Part shown: in pieces, positions 26,040 to 35,313 of the stretch
Position numbering within the stretch: position 1 is the stretch's first letter
How the letters are laid out: each line of letters opens with the position of its first letter
Assembly: GCA_965200035.1 (NCBI GenBank)
Contig: OZ241334.1
Span: 1,674,001-1,738,000 of the forward strand
DNA length: 64,000 nucleotides
Source of the DNA: UBA1952 sp965200035
GTDB taxonomy: Bacteria > Bacteroidota > Bacteroidia > Chitinophagales > Chitinophagaceae
Reading direction: 5' to 3'
Program-made: the position numbers and the translations under genes
Notes under the pieces: model-generated
Database searches by the model: none
What the model saw: only the letters and a program-made list of their open reading frames with translations
What the model was told of the DNA's origin: nothing

Positions 26040-27215
26040 ATGACTACCGCATCCAATAAATATTTCACCGCAACACGAATTCATAACGGGCATGACTGGC
26101 TGCCGGCCGGTAGCATAATTGAAGCTGATAATGAGGGAATGATCGTTGCTGTTCATGAAAAAAATCCGGGAGTAAATCCTGAATTTTTTGAAGGAATCAT
26201 TGCGCCGGGCTTCATCAATGCACATGGCCACTTGGAGCTGTCGCACATGAAAGGAATGGTGCCGGAAGCCACAGGCCTTATTCCATTTCTGCAGGCAATT
26301 CCTACCCAGCGCAACAATTTTACCGACGAGCAGAAAAAAGCGGCCCGGCTGAGTGCTTATCAGGAATTAGTGAGCAACGGTGTGGTAGCAACAGGCGATA
26401 TTGCCAACAGCACGGAAACGCTGGATGTAAGAATGCTCCCCGGTCTGCATATGCATACGTTTGTAGAATGCATTGGCTTCACAGAGGCATTTGCACAGGC
26501 CCGGCTCGATTATTCGCAACAGGTGCTCGAAGCATTTGCAGTGCAGGAGCATCAAAGCAAACTGCTGCGGCAGTCACTGATACCACACGCTCCCTATTCA
26601 GTGTCCGGCCCACTGTTCCGCCTCATCAACGCGGCTGCGCCCGGAAGCATCATTTCCATACACAATCAGGAGAGCCCGGCAGAAGATGAATACTACCGCC
26701 GCAAGACCGGCGATGTACGGAATCTGCTGAGCGGGCTTGGCGTGGACGATGCTTTTTTTGTGCCTACCGGCAAGTCGTCGTTGCAGTCTTACCTGCCTTA
26801 TTTTTCTGCAGACCACCCGATGCTGCTGGTGCACAATACCTGCACTACCGCGGAAGATGTAGCCTTTGCGCAGGTGCAGATGAAACAGCTTTTCTGGTGC
26901 CTTTGCCCTAATGCCAACCTGTATATAGAGCGTGCGCTGCCCGATGTAAAAATGCTCACCAGTCATACGCAGGATATTTGCATAGGCACGGATAGCCTAG
27001 CATCCAATCATCAGCTTTCGGTATTGCATGAGCTGCACACTTTGAAGCAGCATTTTGATTTTATGGACTGGGCGGCGCTGCTGCGGTGGGGCACGCTCAA
27101 TGGCGCGCGTGCATTAGGAATGGATGCCAGACTGGGCAGCATTGAGCCGGGAAAACAGCCGGGACTAATCCACATTCCGGACCTGAAGCAACCAGTGGCA
27201 GCACGAATCCTGTAA
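26040..27215 (+). CDS. Amidohydrolase, possible aminodeoxyfutalosine deaminase
   Basis: 391 residues of the metal-dependent hydrolase (COG0402-like) fold. Metal-site residues: NAHGHLELSH (HxH) near residue 65, a His in SLIPHAPYSVS, HNQES, and Asp in CIGTDSLASNHQLS. The overall pattern matches cytosine/SAH/aminodeoxyfutalosine deaminases; in Bacteroidota the member with HLELSHMKG is often assigned to the futalosine menaquinone route, but this is an inference. No menaquinone gene is adjacent. Start at 26040 chosen because a promoter element covers the earlier start. Confidence 0.82.
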   Translation: MTTASNKYFTATRIHNGHDWLPAGSIIEADNEGMIVAVHEKNPGVNPEFFEGIIAPGFINAHGHLELSHMKGMVPEATGLIPFLQAIPTQRNNFTDEQKKAARLSAYQELVSNGVVATGDIANSTETLDVRMLPGLHMHTFVECIGFTEAFAQARLDYSQQVLEAFAVQEHQSKLLRQSLIPHAPYSVSGPLFRLINAAAPGSIISIHNQESPAEDEYYRRKTGDVRNLLSGLGVDDAFFVPTGKSSLQSYLPYFSADHPMLLVHNTCTTAEDVAFAQVQMKQLFWCLCPNANLYIERALPDVKMLTSHTQDICIGTDSLASNHQLSVLHELHTLKQHFDFMDWAALLRWGTLNGARALGMDARLGSIEPGKQPGLIHIPDLKQPVAARIL

Positions 27216-27325
27216 CAGATCCTTTTGTGAAAGCTTGCTTAAAACCGGCAAGTAGTATGGTTACCTTTCGGGCTATCGGGCTATAAAGGAGGCGCGCTAT
27301 CAAACAATGTGCCTCCCCAAGCCTT

Positions 27326-28540
27326 ATGAAAAAGCTGATCTTCCCTTTGCTCGCCGCGATAGTATTCTGTTCCGCCTGCGGCAATAATCAACCCGGCACA
27401 CACGAATCCCCTGCTGCCACAGATGCAGCGCCGGCAACGGCCGAAGACAAAGCTACGGCAGATGAAGAAACCACATCCGGAGCGCAGGCGCAGCACCGCG
27501 AACAGCCCGGACAAATTACCGCCGGTGAGTGGCGGGATGCAGACCATTGGAGCTTCTGGCAATCGCTTATGAAAGAAGACATCTATGGCAATATGCGGGA
27601 GCATTGGGTGTTCAATCTCAATAAGCGCATGGTGGTAAAAGCGGCTACACAGCGTGGATTGCCAGCAGCAGATGTGCCGGTGAAGCTGCTTTCCGCAGAC
27701 GATGAAGTATTGTGGGAAGGCTGTACAGACAACAAGGGCAGCGTCTCATTATTTCCTTACTTAAAAGATAAGCAGAAGGACCTGCAGGGAATGAAAATCG
27801 AAGCGGGTGATAATGCGGTAACGTATAAAATCAATAACGGCGAAGAGGCTGTCACCAGAATCACAGTGCCATTTGCTCCGGCAAAAACCTTGCTGGATGC
27901 GGCTTTCGTGGTAGATGCCACCGGCTCTATGGGTGATGAGATGGACTACCTGAAAGCAGAGCTGACCGATGTGATCCGCAAAGTTTCCAATGATAACACA
28001 GCGCTGGAGATACGCACCGGCGCTGTCTTTTACCGCGATGAAGAGGATGACTACCTGACCCGGAAATCAGACTTCACAGAAGATATTTCAGAAACAGTGA
28101 GCTTTATACAAAAGCAAAATGCGGAAGGCGGCGGCGACTTCCCCGAAGCCGTGCATACCGCTATGGACGTAGCATTGAATGATCTTGAATGGAGCGATGA
28201 TGCGCGCGCCCGGTTGATGTTTTTGGTGCTCGATGCACCTCCGCACGATGATCCTGCCATCATCAAAAAAATAAACAGGCTTGTTGCCCTGGCCAGCCGC
28301 AAAGGCGTGCGCCTGATTCCGGTAGTATCCAGCGGTATCGATAAAGAAACGGAGTTCCTCATGCGCTATATGGCGATTGCAACGGGCGGCACGTACATTT
28401 TCCTCACGGATGACAGCGGTATTGGCAACAGCCATCTGCAGCCAACAATCGGCAAGTATGAGGTGGAATACCTGAATGACCTGATGGTGCGCGTGATTGA
28501 CGGATATGTGGCTAGGGGTGGAAATAGTGATCTGCAATAA
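27326..28540 (+). CDS. VWA-domain lipoprotein
   Basis: 404 residues. Signal peptide with lipobox VFCSAC (Cys18), then a low-complexity Ala/Thr/Glu linker (25-65). A beta-rich domain (95-185) is followed by a von Willebrand A domain beginning DAAFVVDATGSMGDEMDYL; DATGS is the MIDAS metal site (Asp197). GGDFPEAVHTAMD and LVLDAPPHDD are the later MIDAS parts. It may act in a metal-dependent adhesion or assembly role in the periplasm. The MoxR ATPase is convergent across a shared terminator; MoxR and VWA proteins often work together, but they are on opposite strands here. Confidence 0.88.
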   Translation: MKKLIFPLLAAIVFCSACGNNQPGTHESPAATDAAPATAEDKATADEETTSGAQAQHREQPGQITAGEWRDADHWSFWQSLMKEDIYGNMREHWVFNLNKRMVVKAATQRGLPAADVPVKLLSADDEVLWEGCTDNKGSVSLFPYLKDKQKDLQGMKIEAGDNAVTYKINNGEEAVTRITVPFAPAKTLLDAAFVVDATGSMGDEMDYLKAELTDVIRKVSNDNTALEIRTGAVFYRDEEDDYLTRKSDFTEDISETVSFIQKQNAEGGGDFPEAVHTAMDVALNDLEWSDDARARLMFLVLDAPPHDDPAIIKKINRLVALASRKGVRLIPVVSSGIDKETEFLMRYMAIATGGTYIFLTDDSGIGNSHLQPTIGKYEVEYLNDLMVRVIDGYVARGGNSDLQ

Positions 28541-28563
28541 CCTTTCAAAAAAGCATTTTTATG

Positions 28564-28602
28564 AAAAAGCCCGGACACTGTGAAGCGTCCGGGCTTTTTA
28601 TT
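28564..28602. terminator. Bidirectional hairpin terminator
   Basis: AAAAAGCCCGGAC (28564-28576) pairs with GTCCGGGCTTTTT (28587-28599) between the convergent VWA and MoxR genes. Confidence 0.9.
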
Positions 28603-28613
28603 GCTTCTGCCTG

Positions 28614-29618
28614 CTAGGGCACTTCTACCACATTCAGGATTTCATTCAGGATCATCTCAGAGGTTACATTTTCGGCTTCCGCTTCATAGGTCAGGCCAAT
28701 GCGGTGGCGCATTACATCATGGCATACCGCGCGGATATCTTCCGGTATCACATAGCCGCGGCGCTTGATGAATGCGTAGGCTTTGGCCGCAAGCGCTAGG
28801 CTGATGCTTGCCCGCGGCGATGCACCATAAGAGATCAGCGGCTTCAGCTTACCGAGCTTAAAATCATCGGGGAAACGCGTAGCAAATACAATGTCCAGTA
28901 TATACTGCTCTATCTTCTCATCCATATATACCTCACGTACCAGCTGCCGTGCGCGGAGAATGTCTTCGGTGCTTACCACCGCATTGATCTTCGGATTGCC
29001 CTGCGGATTCAGGTTCTGGCGGATGATGTGGCGCTCTTCTTCTTTCTTGGGATAAGTGATGACTACTTTCAGCATAAAGCGGTCCACCTGCGCTTCGGGC
29101 AATTCATATGTGCCTTCCTGCTCAATCGGGTTTTGCGTAGCCAGCACCAGGAATGGCTCTTCAAGCTTATAGGTAGTATCGCCAATCGTTACCTGACGCT
29201 CCTGCATAGCCTCGAGCAATGCGCTCTGCACTTTGGCCGGCGCACGGTTGATCTCATCTGCCAGAATGAAGTTGGCAAAAATGGGACCTTTACGCACCGA
29301 AAATTCATGTGCCTGCGGATTGTACATCATCGTACCCAATATATCTGCCGGCAGCAGATCGGGCGTAAACTGAATGCGGCTGAAGCGTGAATGAATAGCC
29401 GATGCGAGCGATTTGATGGCCAGCGTTTTGGCAAGGCCGGGCACACCTTCCAGCAGGATGTGGCCCTGAGCCAGCAGCCCGATGAGCAGGCGCTCTATCA
29501 TGTGCTTCTGGCCTACCACGGCCTTGTTCAGCTCCATAGTCAGCAGATCTATAAAGGCGCTCTGCTGGTGAATGCGCTCATTGAGCTCACGAATGTCGGT
29601 GGATGTAAGGGGTTCCAT
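28614..29618 (-). CDS. MoxR-family AAA+ ATPase
   Basis: 334 residues. Walker A GVPGLAKT (58-65), Walker B and arm LADEINRAPAKVQSALLEAMQ, sensor 1 VLATQNPIEQEGTYELPEAQ and a C-terminal lid with YGASPRASISLALAAKAYAF. MoxR ATPases are chaperones that insert metal or assemble partner proteins with VWA domains. The expected operon partners (DUF58, BatA/BatB-type VWA) are not next to it; the VWA lipoprotein at 27326 is convergent. ATG at 29618 chosen; an upstream start (29681) would overlap the promoter-like element at 29668. Confidence 0.93.
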   Translation of the reverse strand: MEPLTSTDIRELNERIHQQSAFIDLLTMELNKAVVGQKHMIERLLIGLLAQGHILLEGVPGLAKTLAIKSLASAIHSRFSRIQFTPDLLPADILGTMMYNPQAHEFSVRKGPIFANFILADEINRAPAKVQSALLEAMQERQVTIGDTTYKLEEPFLVLATQNPIEQEGTYELPEAQVDRFMLKVVITYPKKEEERHIIRQNLNPQGNPKINAVVSTEDILRARQLVREVYMDEKIEQYILDIVFATRFPDDFKLGKLKPLISYGASPRASISLALAAKAYAFIKRRGYVIPEDIRAVCHDVMRHRIGLTYEAEAENVTSEMILNEILNVVEVP

Positions 29619-29667
29619 TGAATGGTTATAAAAACAGGGAAAAATTAATCGCTTTTTTGCGTGCATC

Positions 29668-29675
29668 AAAAATAA
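29668..29675 (-). promoter_or_regulatory. Bacteroidota -7 promoter element for moxR
   Basis: On the minus strand TATTTTTG matches TAnnTTTG, 50 bp before the ATG at 29618. Confidence 0.5.
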
Positions 29676-29738
29676 TTGCATCTCTTTTCTGATGCCGTTA
29701 AATCTTCCTTAAACGGATCGCGCAGTACCTTTGCCAGC

Positions 29739-30071
29739 ATGGAACATTTTGAAGGCCGCTGGAAAGAAGTAGAGCACCTGCTGGAAGAGCGTTTTGGCAA
29801 GGTACCGGATATGGAAGGCATTCTTTTCCTGATCGGTATGAATGAATTCGGTCAGGGACCGCAACGGCTGAAATTTACCAAAGAGCAGAAGCAGGATCTG
29901 ATGCACATAGCTGTATGCTCATTGCTAGCGCAGGAAGGCTACTATGAGCTGCAGGGAACGGATGAAGATGGCTGGCCGCACTTCGTAATGATCAAAGAAG
30001 TGGAAGTTGCCGATATGACCGGACAGGAGCAATTGCTCAAGGAATGCGTGATCCGCTATTTTGACTGCTGA
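29739..30071 (+). CDS. Conserved hypothetical protein
   Basis: 110 residues from ATG 29739 (MEHFEGRWKEVEHLLEERFG). Mixed alpha/beta, no TM segment. ILFLIGMNEFGQGPQRL and YYELQGTDEDGWPHFV look conserved and are familiar from Bacteroidota hypothetical proteins; function unknown. Divergent from the MoxR gene and convergent with lpxD (47 bp between stops). Confidence 0.75.
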   Translation: MEHFEGRWKEVEHLLEERFGKVPDMEGILFLIGMNEFGQGPQRLKFTKEQKQDLMHIAVCSLLAQEGYYELQGTDEDGWPHFVMIKEVEVADMTGQEQLLKECVIRYFDC

Positions 30072-30118
30072 TTTCCTGTAACCGGTTCAGGTCGCTGCGC
30101 GTCCCGACCCTGCCCGGA

Positions 30119-31069
30119 CTATTCGCTGCGCTTGCGCAATTGTTCCAGAATCTCCGGAATGCGCTTTACATAGTTGAGCTCCTTCATCTTCTCGCGCGCT
30201 TCTTCTACCGGACTGCCGAAGTAGATCTTGCCGCCTTCTATGCTCGAGGCCACACCGCTCTGCGCATATACTACAGCGCCCTTGCCGATCACCAGGTCCT
30301 TGCTCACGCCTACCTGCCCCCAAAGGATGACTTCATCTTCTATAATAGCCTTACCGCCAATGCCCACCTGTGCGGCAAACAGGCAATTCTTCCCGATCAC
30401 CGCGCCGTGGCCGATGTGTATATGATTGTCCAGCTTAGTGCCCTGCCCGATGATGGTATCGCCGCTTACCCCCTTATCAATTGTACAGCCAGCACCTATT
30501 TCCACATCATCATGAATGATAACGCGGCCGCAGCTTTCCAGCTTATCGTACTGAGCAGCCCGCTCCTTCCGCCTTTTGAAGTAAAAGGCATCCGCGCCGA
30601 TCACCGTGCCGGAATGGATAATTACACCATCGCCGATTACGCAATGGTCATAGATGGTCACATTAGGATGAATCAGGCAGTTCCTGCCAATCGTTACATG
30701 ATTGCCCACAAACACCCCCGGCTGCAGGTGTGTTCCTTCGCCGATCTGCGCGCTGTCTGAGATCATCTGTACCGCCGGCTCAAAAGGACGGAAGCGCTTC
30801 ACCAGCTTTACGTACACGCTGAACGGATCGTCCGTCACCAGCAGCGTCTTGCCGGCAGGCGGAGTCACTTCTTTATTGATGATAATGATCGTTGCCGCAG
30901 AATTGAGGCATTTATCATAATACTTCTCGAAGTCCACAAACGATATATCGCCGGGCGCTACCTTATGAATTTCATTGATGCCGGTAGCTTCCTGCTCTGT
31001 ATTGCCAATCAGCTTTGCCCCTGTATATTCTGCCAGCCATTTTACGGATACCGGTTGCTCCAGCTTCAT
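30119..31069 (-). CDS. lpxD: UDP-3-O-acylglucosamine N-acyltransferase-like
   Basis: 316 residues. N-terminal LpxD uridine-binding domain (1-95) followed by left-handed beta-helix hexapeptide repeats (about 105-290: IGEGTHLQPGVFVGNHVTIG, IGDGVIIHSGTVIGADAF). LDNHIHIGHGAVIG carries the catalytic His (residue 221) that activates the sugar amine. LpxD adds the N-linked acyl chain in lipid A synthesis. Bacteroidota often have a second, divergent LpxD-like protein (about 310 aa) and this could be that copy. A -7 promoter lies 17 bp upstream. Confidence 0.9.
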   Translation of the reverse strand: MKLEQPVSVKWLAEYTGAKLIGNTEQEATGINEIHKVAPGDISFVDFEKYYDKCLNSAATIIIINKEVTPPAGKTLLVTDDPFSVYVKLVKRFRPFEPAVQMISDSAQIGEGTHLQPGVFVGNHVTIGRNCLIHPNVTIYDHCVIGDGVIIHSGTVIGADAFYFKRRKERAAQYDKLESCGRVIIHDDVEIGAGCTIDKGVSGDTIIGQGTKLDNHIHIGHGAVIGKNCLFAAQVGIGGKAIIEDEVILWGQVGVSKDLVIGKGAVVYAQSGVASSIEGGKIYFGSPVEEAREKMKELNYVKRIPEILEQLRKRSE

Positions 31070-31085
31070 AAGATATAAGTTTGTG

Positions 31086-31093
31086 CAAAAATA
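31086..31093 (-). promoter_or_regulatory. Bacteroidota -7 promoter element for lpxD
   Basis: TATTTTTG on the minus strand (31093 to 31086), 17 bp before the lpxD ATG at 31069. Confidence 0.55.
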
Positions 31094-31103
31094 TCCTGTG
31101 ATT

Positions 31104-31120
31104 CCGGATTTATAATCCGG
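31104..31120. promoter_or_regulatory. Small palindrome in divergent promoter region
   Basis: CCGGATT-tat-AATCCGG is a perfect 7-bp inverted repeat in the 86-bp gap between divergent lpxD and the aminotransferase, adjacent to the lpxD -7 element. It could be a regulator site or a chance hairpin. Confidence 0.35.
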
Positions 31121-31155
31121 GTAATGGATTCTTTCCAAAGAAATACCCGTCTGTT

Positions 31156-31977
31156 ATGTTTCTGAACCTCAATGGCCGCCTCATAGAAAATACAAAATCC
31201 GGTGTGCCGCACGATAACCGCGCATTCCGCTATGGCTATGGCTTATTCGAGACTATGCTCTACCGCAGTGGGCAGATCGAGCTCGGCATATACCATTGGG
31301 AGCGGCTTTTTGCCGGCATGGAACAGCTTTCCTTTGAGGTGCCGAAGCATTTCACCGCAGCCATGCTAGCCACAGAAGTACAACGCACTGTAAAGAAAAA
31401 TAGTATGAGCGCACTATGCCGGGTCAGATTACAGGTGTGGCCGGGCAGCGGTGGCCTTTATGATGCCACAAGCTTTGCTCCACATTTTATAATTGAATGC
31501 TTTCCGCTGGCAGAAGAGCTGACCCAGCTCAATGAGAATGGCCTGGTAGTGGGCATCGCCACCGGATTATCCAAGAGCACAGATAGTTTGGCCAATCTAA
31601 AAACGTGCAATTTAATCATCTATGCAGTTGCAGCTAAACAGGCCAAAATAAATAAATGGAATGATGCTTTGATCTGTAACACGCAGGGGCATATCATGGA
31701 GAGCACCATTGCCAATATTTTTTGGGTAAAGGACGGGACAATATACACACCACCATTATCCGAAGGGTGCGTTGCAGGGGTCATGCGCAGGCACCTGTTG
31801 ACACTCAACGATAAAAAGGGTGCTAAAATTATAGAGCGTCCATTACAGCGGGAATACCTGTTGAATGCAGACGAGATATTCCTGTCAAATGCCATAAGAA
31901 AAATAAAGTGGATCAAACAGATAGAAGACCATAAAATGGTTACGGATGCAGGTCAGGCGCTGGCCTTAACACTGTAA
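31156..31977 (+). CDS. Class IV aminotransferase / 4-amino-4-deoxychorismate lyase-like
   Basis: 273 residues of the fold-type IV PLP enzymes. Landmark residues: RAFRYGYGLFETM near 23, catalytic Lys in LKTCNLIIYA (about 150), MESTIANIFW (PLP phosphate region with Glu) and TPPLSEGCVAGVMRRHLL. The small size and SEGCVAGVMRR pattern favour 4-amino-4-deoxychorismate lyase (folate) over branched-chain aminotransferase, but this cannot be settled by eye. Starts at the only good ATG after the divergent promoter region. Confidence 0.85.
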   Translation: MFLNLNGRLIENTKSGVPHDNRAFRYGYGLFETMLYRSGQIELGIYHWERLFAGMEQLSFEVPKHFTAAMLATEVQRTVKKNSMSALCRVRLQVWPGSGGLYDATSFAPHFIIECFPLAEELTQLNENGLVVGIATGLSKSTDSLANLKTCNLIIYAVAAKQAKINKWNDALICNTQGHIMESTIANIFWVKDGTIYTPPLSEGCVAGVMRRHLLTLNDKKGAKIIERPLQREYLLNADEIFLSNAIRKIKWIKQIEDHKMVTDAGQALALTL

Positions 31978-32082
31978 CAAAAGGGGGGATTTTTGTAAAA
32001 TTTAGCATCCGGGAAGTATTCGCCCGCCGTGTTGGCCTCATTTTTAATAGAGGAAGATTATCAACAACTAAAACGACGAATC

Positions 32083-32808
32083 ATGAAAAAATTAATGATC
32101 TTTCTGGCCGGATTTACCTCACTGGCTACAGCTGCCAGCGCACAAATCGGCATCGCACCCGAAATAGGCGTCAACTTCGCCAACATGCGCGGACAGCAGA
32201 AGTATGGCAGCTATGACGAAAAGTTCAAAGGCGGCACCAAGATCGGCATCAAAGCAGGTGCTAACGTAAATATCAATATAGCAGACCGCCTGCAGATCCA
32301 GCCCGGTCTGTTCTACTCTATCAAGGGTTACAAGCAAGGCTCTGAGCAAAATTTTGATAACGGCCTGTACCTCGCTTCTACCAAGGAAAACCTGACACTG
32401 CACTTTGTAGAGCTGCCGATAAATCTGCAGTATATGTTCAACGATCCGGGTGAAGGCCGCTTCTTCATAGGCATCGGTGGCTATGTAGCGCTCGCATTCT
32501 CAGGAAAGGATATTGTGAAAGGCAATACCACCACCAAGATTCCACCAACAGTGACTGTTTCTTCAGATACCACCTTCCACCCGAAGTTTGGTAACGATGC
32601 TCCTTCCAACGACCTCCGTCGCTTCGACTTCGGCGCTCAGGCCAATGTGGGCTATCAGCTTCGCTCAGGCATCTTCTTCCGTGTAGCGTATCAGTTGGGC
32701 CTCTCTAACCTGCTGCCGCAGGGCAATAAGATCAGCGGCGATGAATCTACGCTGCGCACCTCATGTATCACTGCATCCCTTGGTTATACACTGGGCTACA
32801 AAAAATAA
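32083..32808 (+). CDS. PorT-like outer-membrane beta-barrel protein
   Basis: 241 residues. Signal peptide MKKLMIFLAGFTSLATAASAQ, then alternating beta-strand pattern with GIKAGANVNINIADRLQIQPGLFYSIKGYK and FGAQANVGYQLRSGIFFRVAYQLGLSNL, the small eight-stranded barrel family (outer membrane beta-barrel, PorT-type). Ends with a short aromatic C-terminus (LGYTLGYKK). Surface or membrane-integrity role; not specific. ATG at 32083 begins the signal peptide; the strong terminator follows. Confidence 0.88.
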   Translation: MKKLMIFLAGFTSLATAASAQIGIAPEIGVNFANMRGQQKYGSYDEKFKGGTKIGIKAGANVNINIADRLQIQPGLFYSIKGYKQGSEQNFDNGLYLASTKENLTLHFVELPINLQYMFNDPGEGRFFIGIGGYVALAFSGKDIVKGNTTTKIPPTVTVSSDTTFHPKFGNDAPSNDLRRFDFGAQANVGYQLRSGIFFRVAYQLGLSNLLPQGNKISGDESTLRTSCITASLGYTLGYKK

Positions 32809-32834
32809 GCAAACGATCTGCGGATCTTTAATCA

Positions 32835-32870
32835 TGAAAACGCCCCGGAGCTTCCGGGGCGTTTTCGCTT
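32835..32870 (+). terminator. Rho-independent terminator
   Basis: GAAAACGCCCCGGA (32835-32848) pairs with TCCGGGGCGTTTTC (32852-32865) around a 3-nt loop, then CTTTT. Confidence 0.9.
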
Positions 32871-32896
32871 TTGAGCAGATAAGGCTATAGCCTGCC

Positions 32897-32904
32897 TATC
32901 TTTG
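32897..32904 (+). promoter_or_regulatory. Bacteroidota -7 promoter element for gltX
   Basis: TATCTTTG matches TAnnTTTG, 38 bp before the gltX ATG. Confidence 0.55.
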
Positions 32905-32941
32905 CCGGCGTTAAAAAAACTCAACTTCGTCAATTCAATCC

Positions 32942-34465
32942 ATGCAGCAGCCTGTTCGTGTTCGCTTTGCGCCCAGCCCTACCGGTGGCCTTCACCTGGG
33001 TGGCGTACGTACTGTTCTTTATAATTATTTATTTGCCAGAAAGCACGGTGGCTCCTTCGTGCTGCGTGTAGAGGATACCGATCAGAGCCGCTTCGTAGCC
33101 GGTGCGGAAGAGTACATTGTTGCCTGCCTCGAATGGTGCGGTCTTCGTCCCGATGAAAGCCCGCAGCAGAGTGGGCCGTTTGCCCCTTACCGACAGAGCG
33201 AGCGCAAAGCCGGCTACCGCAAGTACGCCGAGCAATTGGTAGCTGACGGATACGCTTATTATGCATTTGACACACCTGAAGAGCTGGATAAAATGCGCAC
33301 CGACCTTAAAACTGAGGAAAACCCATCGCCCCAATATGGTCATGCTACGCGCATGCAGATGAAAAATTCGCTGTCGCTGGACAAAGAGGAGACTGAAAAG
33401 CTGATGGCCGCCGGTACGCCGTATGTGATACGCATTAATGTACCGGTCGGTGAAACCATTTCTTTCAATGATATGATCCGGGGCGAGGTCAGCTTTGACA
33501 CCTCTCTGGTAGATGACAAAGTGCTGCTGAAAGCAGATGGTATGCCTACTTATCACCTCGCCGTAGTGGCCGACGATCATGATATGAAAATCACCCATGC
33601 TTTCCGGGGCGAAGAATGGCTGCCGAGCGCGCCGGTGCACCTGCTGCTCTGGAAATACCTGGGCTGGGAAAGCGAAATGCCTCAATGGGCACATCTTCCC
33701 CTGATCCTCGGACCAGACGGATCTAAGCTCAGCAAGCGGCACGGTAATAAATATGGATTTCCCATATTCGCGATGAACTGGACTGATCCGAAGAGCGGCG
33801 ACTTTACCGAAGGGTTCCGCGAGCGCGGCTTTCTGCCGGATGCATTCGTCAATCTTTTGGCATTGCTCGGCTGGAATGACGGCACCGGACAAGAGCTGTT
33901 TTCCATAGAAGATTTGATTCAGCAATTCGATATCAGCCGTGTCAGCAAGAGCGGAGCGGTGTTCGATTTCGATAAGGCCAGATGGTTCAACCATCAGTAC
34001 ATCCAGCAAAAAACTGCGGCGGAGCTGGTGCCGCTGGTAAAGCCTTACCTTGCCGCGGCAGACATCGTGGCAGAAGATAATTATATAGAGCAAGTGATCG
34101 GTCTGGTAAAAGAGCGCCTGACCCTGCTCCCCGATATTACCGAACAGGCGTCCTTCTTTTTCAAAAGGCCACAGGAAACCGACCTCGCATCTATCAAGGC
34201 AAAATGGAATGAAAAGACCCTGGGCTTTTTCCATGCGCTGACCACCGCATGGCAGGAGCTGAACACCTGGGACCACGATTCGCTCGAAAGCAGCTTCAAC
34301 GATCTGGTGGCGGCCAATGGCATCAAGAAAGGAGAAGTGATGCTGCCGCTCCGCATCATGCTCGTGGGCGGTAAGTTTGGTCCCGGTGTGTTTGATATTG
34401 CCAACACCATAGGCAGGGATGAAGCCATTGCCCGCATCCGCGAAACAACAGCGCAGCTTTCCTGA
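32942..34465 (+). CDS. gltX: Glutamyl-tRNA synthetase
   Basis: 507 residues of the class I synthetase. The HIGH-type motif is PSPTGGLHLGGVRT and the KMSKS motif is DGSKLSKRHG; the glutamate/tRNA region RVEDTDQSRFV is also present. It charges tRNA-Glu (and, if no glutaminyl-tRNA synthetase is present, tRNA-Gln for GatCAB). Cys/His zinc residues of the SerRS-like insert are not obvious. A GluQ-like gene follows 14 bp later in the same direction. Confidence 0.97.
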   Translation: MQQPVRVRFAPSPTGGLHLGGVRTVLYNYLFARKHGGSFVLRVEDTDQSRFVAGAEEYIVACLEWCGLRPDESPQQSGPFAPYRQSERKAGYRKYAEQLVADGYAYYAFDTPEELDKMRTDLKTEENPSPQYGHATRMQMKNSLSLDKEETEKLMAAGTPYVIRINVPVGETISFNDMIRGEVSFDTSLVDDKVLLKADGMPTYHLAVVADDHDMKITHAFRGEEWLPSAPVHLLLWKYLGWESEMPQWAHLPLILGPDGSKLSKRHGNKYGFPIFAMNWTDPKSGDFTEGFRERGFLPDAFVNLLALLGWNDGTGQELFSIEDLIQQFDISRVSKSGAVFDFDKARWFNHQYIQQKTAAELVPLVKPYLAAADIVAEDNYIEQVIGLVKERLTLLPDITEQASFFFKRPQETDLASIKAKWNEKTLGFFHALTTAWQELNTWDHDSLESSFNDLVAANGIKKGEVMLPLRIMLVGGKFGPGVFDIANTIGRDEAIARIRETTAQLS

Positions 34466-34479
34466 TACAAATAATACAC

Positions 34480-35313
34480 ATGATAAAATCGCGCATTGCC
34501 CCGACACCGAGTGGATTCCTGCACGTGGGCAATGCGCTTAATTTTTTACTGACCTCAGCCATCGTGCAAGAGGGTGGTGGGGAGCTGCGCCTCCGTATTG
34601 ATGATCTGGATGCACCTCGGATACGCCCCGAATACCTCGAAGATATATTTGAAACGCTGTCATGGCTGGACATCCGCTATCAGCAGGGACCAACGGACGC
34701 AGCAGATCACGTGGCTAAGTTCCGGCAGGAGCTGAGGCTGCCTGTTTACCATTCATTGCTGAACCAGCTTGCGGTTTCCGGGCATCTGTTTGCCTGCAAC
34801 TGCTCCCGGAAGGCGCTGCTCGCGGTTTCGCCCGATGGACAATATTCCGGAACGTGCCGCTTCAAAAATATACCGCTTGATACACCGGATGTATCATGGC
34901 GACTGATCACACCACAAAACAAGGCTATACAATTCGGAGATACTTTAATGGGCGATGTGTCTATCAATCTCTACCAACAAGCCCGCGATATGATCGTTCG
35001 CCGGAGGGATGGGTTGCCTGCTTACCACATGGCCTCCCTGGCCGATGATATGGGCTATGGCATCAATACCATCGTGCGCGGCGAAGATTTATTATTAAGC
35101 ACTGCTGTCCAGTTGTATCTGGCGGAGCTGCTGGAGCTGGACCCTTTCCTGCAAACCACTTTTTACCATCATCCGCTGCTTGTAGATGGCTCAGGTCAGA
35201 AAATTTCCAAGTCGGCAGGCAGCGCATCGATCCGCGCAATGCGGCGGGCAGGAGTTCCGTGGGATGCTTTTTTGGAGCAGTTTTCAAACTGGCGCAACCA
35301 GCTTGCTATTTGA
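34480..35313 (+). CDS. Glutamyl-Q tRNA(Asp) synthetase-like protein
   Basis: 277 residues, lacking the C-terminal anticodon-binding domain of full synthetases. Catalytic core: PTPSGFLHVGNAL (HIGH-type), RIDDLDAPRIR, KISKSAG (KMSKS-type). The insertion FACNCSRKALL...GQYSGTCRF supplies a C-x-C ... C zinc pattern typical of GluQ-RS, which attaches glutamate to queuosine in the tRNA-Asp anticodon. It lies 14 bp after gltX and is probably cotranscribed, so a duplicated GluRS core of other function is possible. Confidence 0.8.
   Translation: MIKSRIAPTPSGFLHVGNALNFLLTSAIVQEGGGELRLRIDDLDAPRIRPEYLEDIFETLSWLDIRYQQGPTDAADHVAKFRQELRLPVYHSLLNQLAVSGHLFACNCSRKALLAVSPDGQYSGTCRFKNIPLDTPDVSWRLITPQNKAIQFGDTLMGDVSINLYQQARDMIVRRRDGLPAYHMASLADDMGYGINTIVRGEDLLLSTAVQLYLAELLELDPFLQTTFYHHPLLVDGSGQKISKSAGSASIRAMRRAGVPWDAFLEQFSNWRNQLAI

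Noticed and set aside
33029..34507. A 492-codon frame antisense to gltX
   Set aside because: Same reason: shadow of gltX, no domain features.
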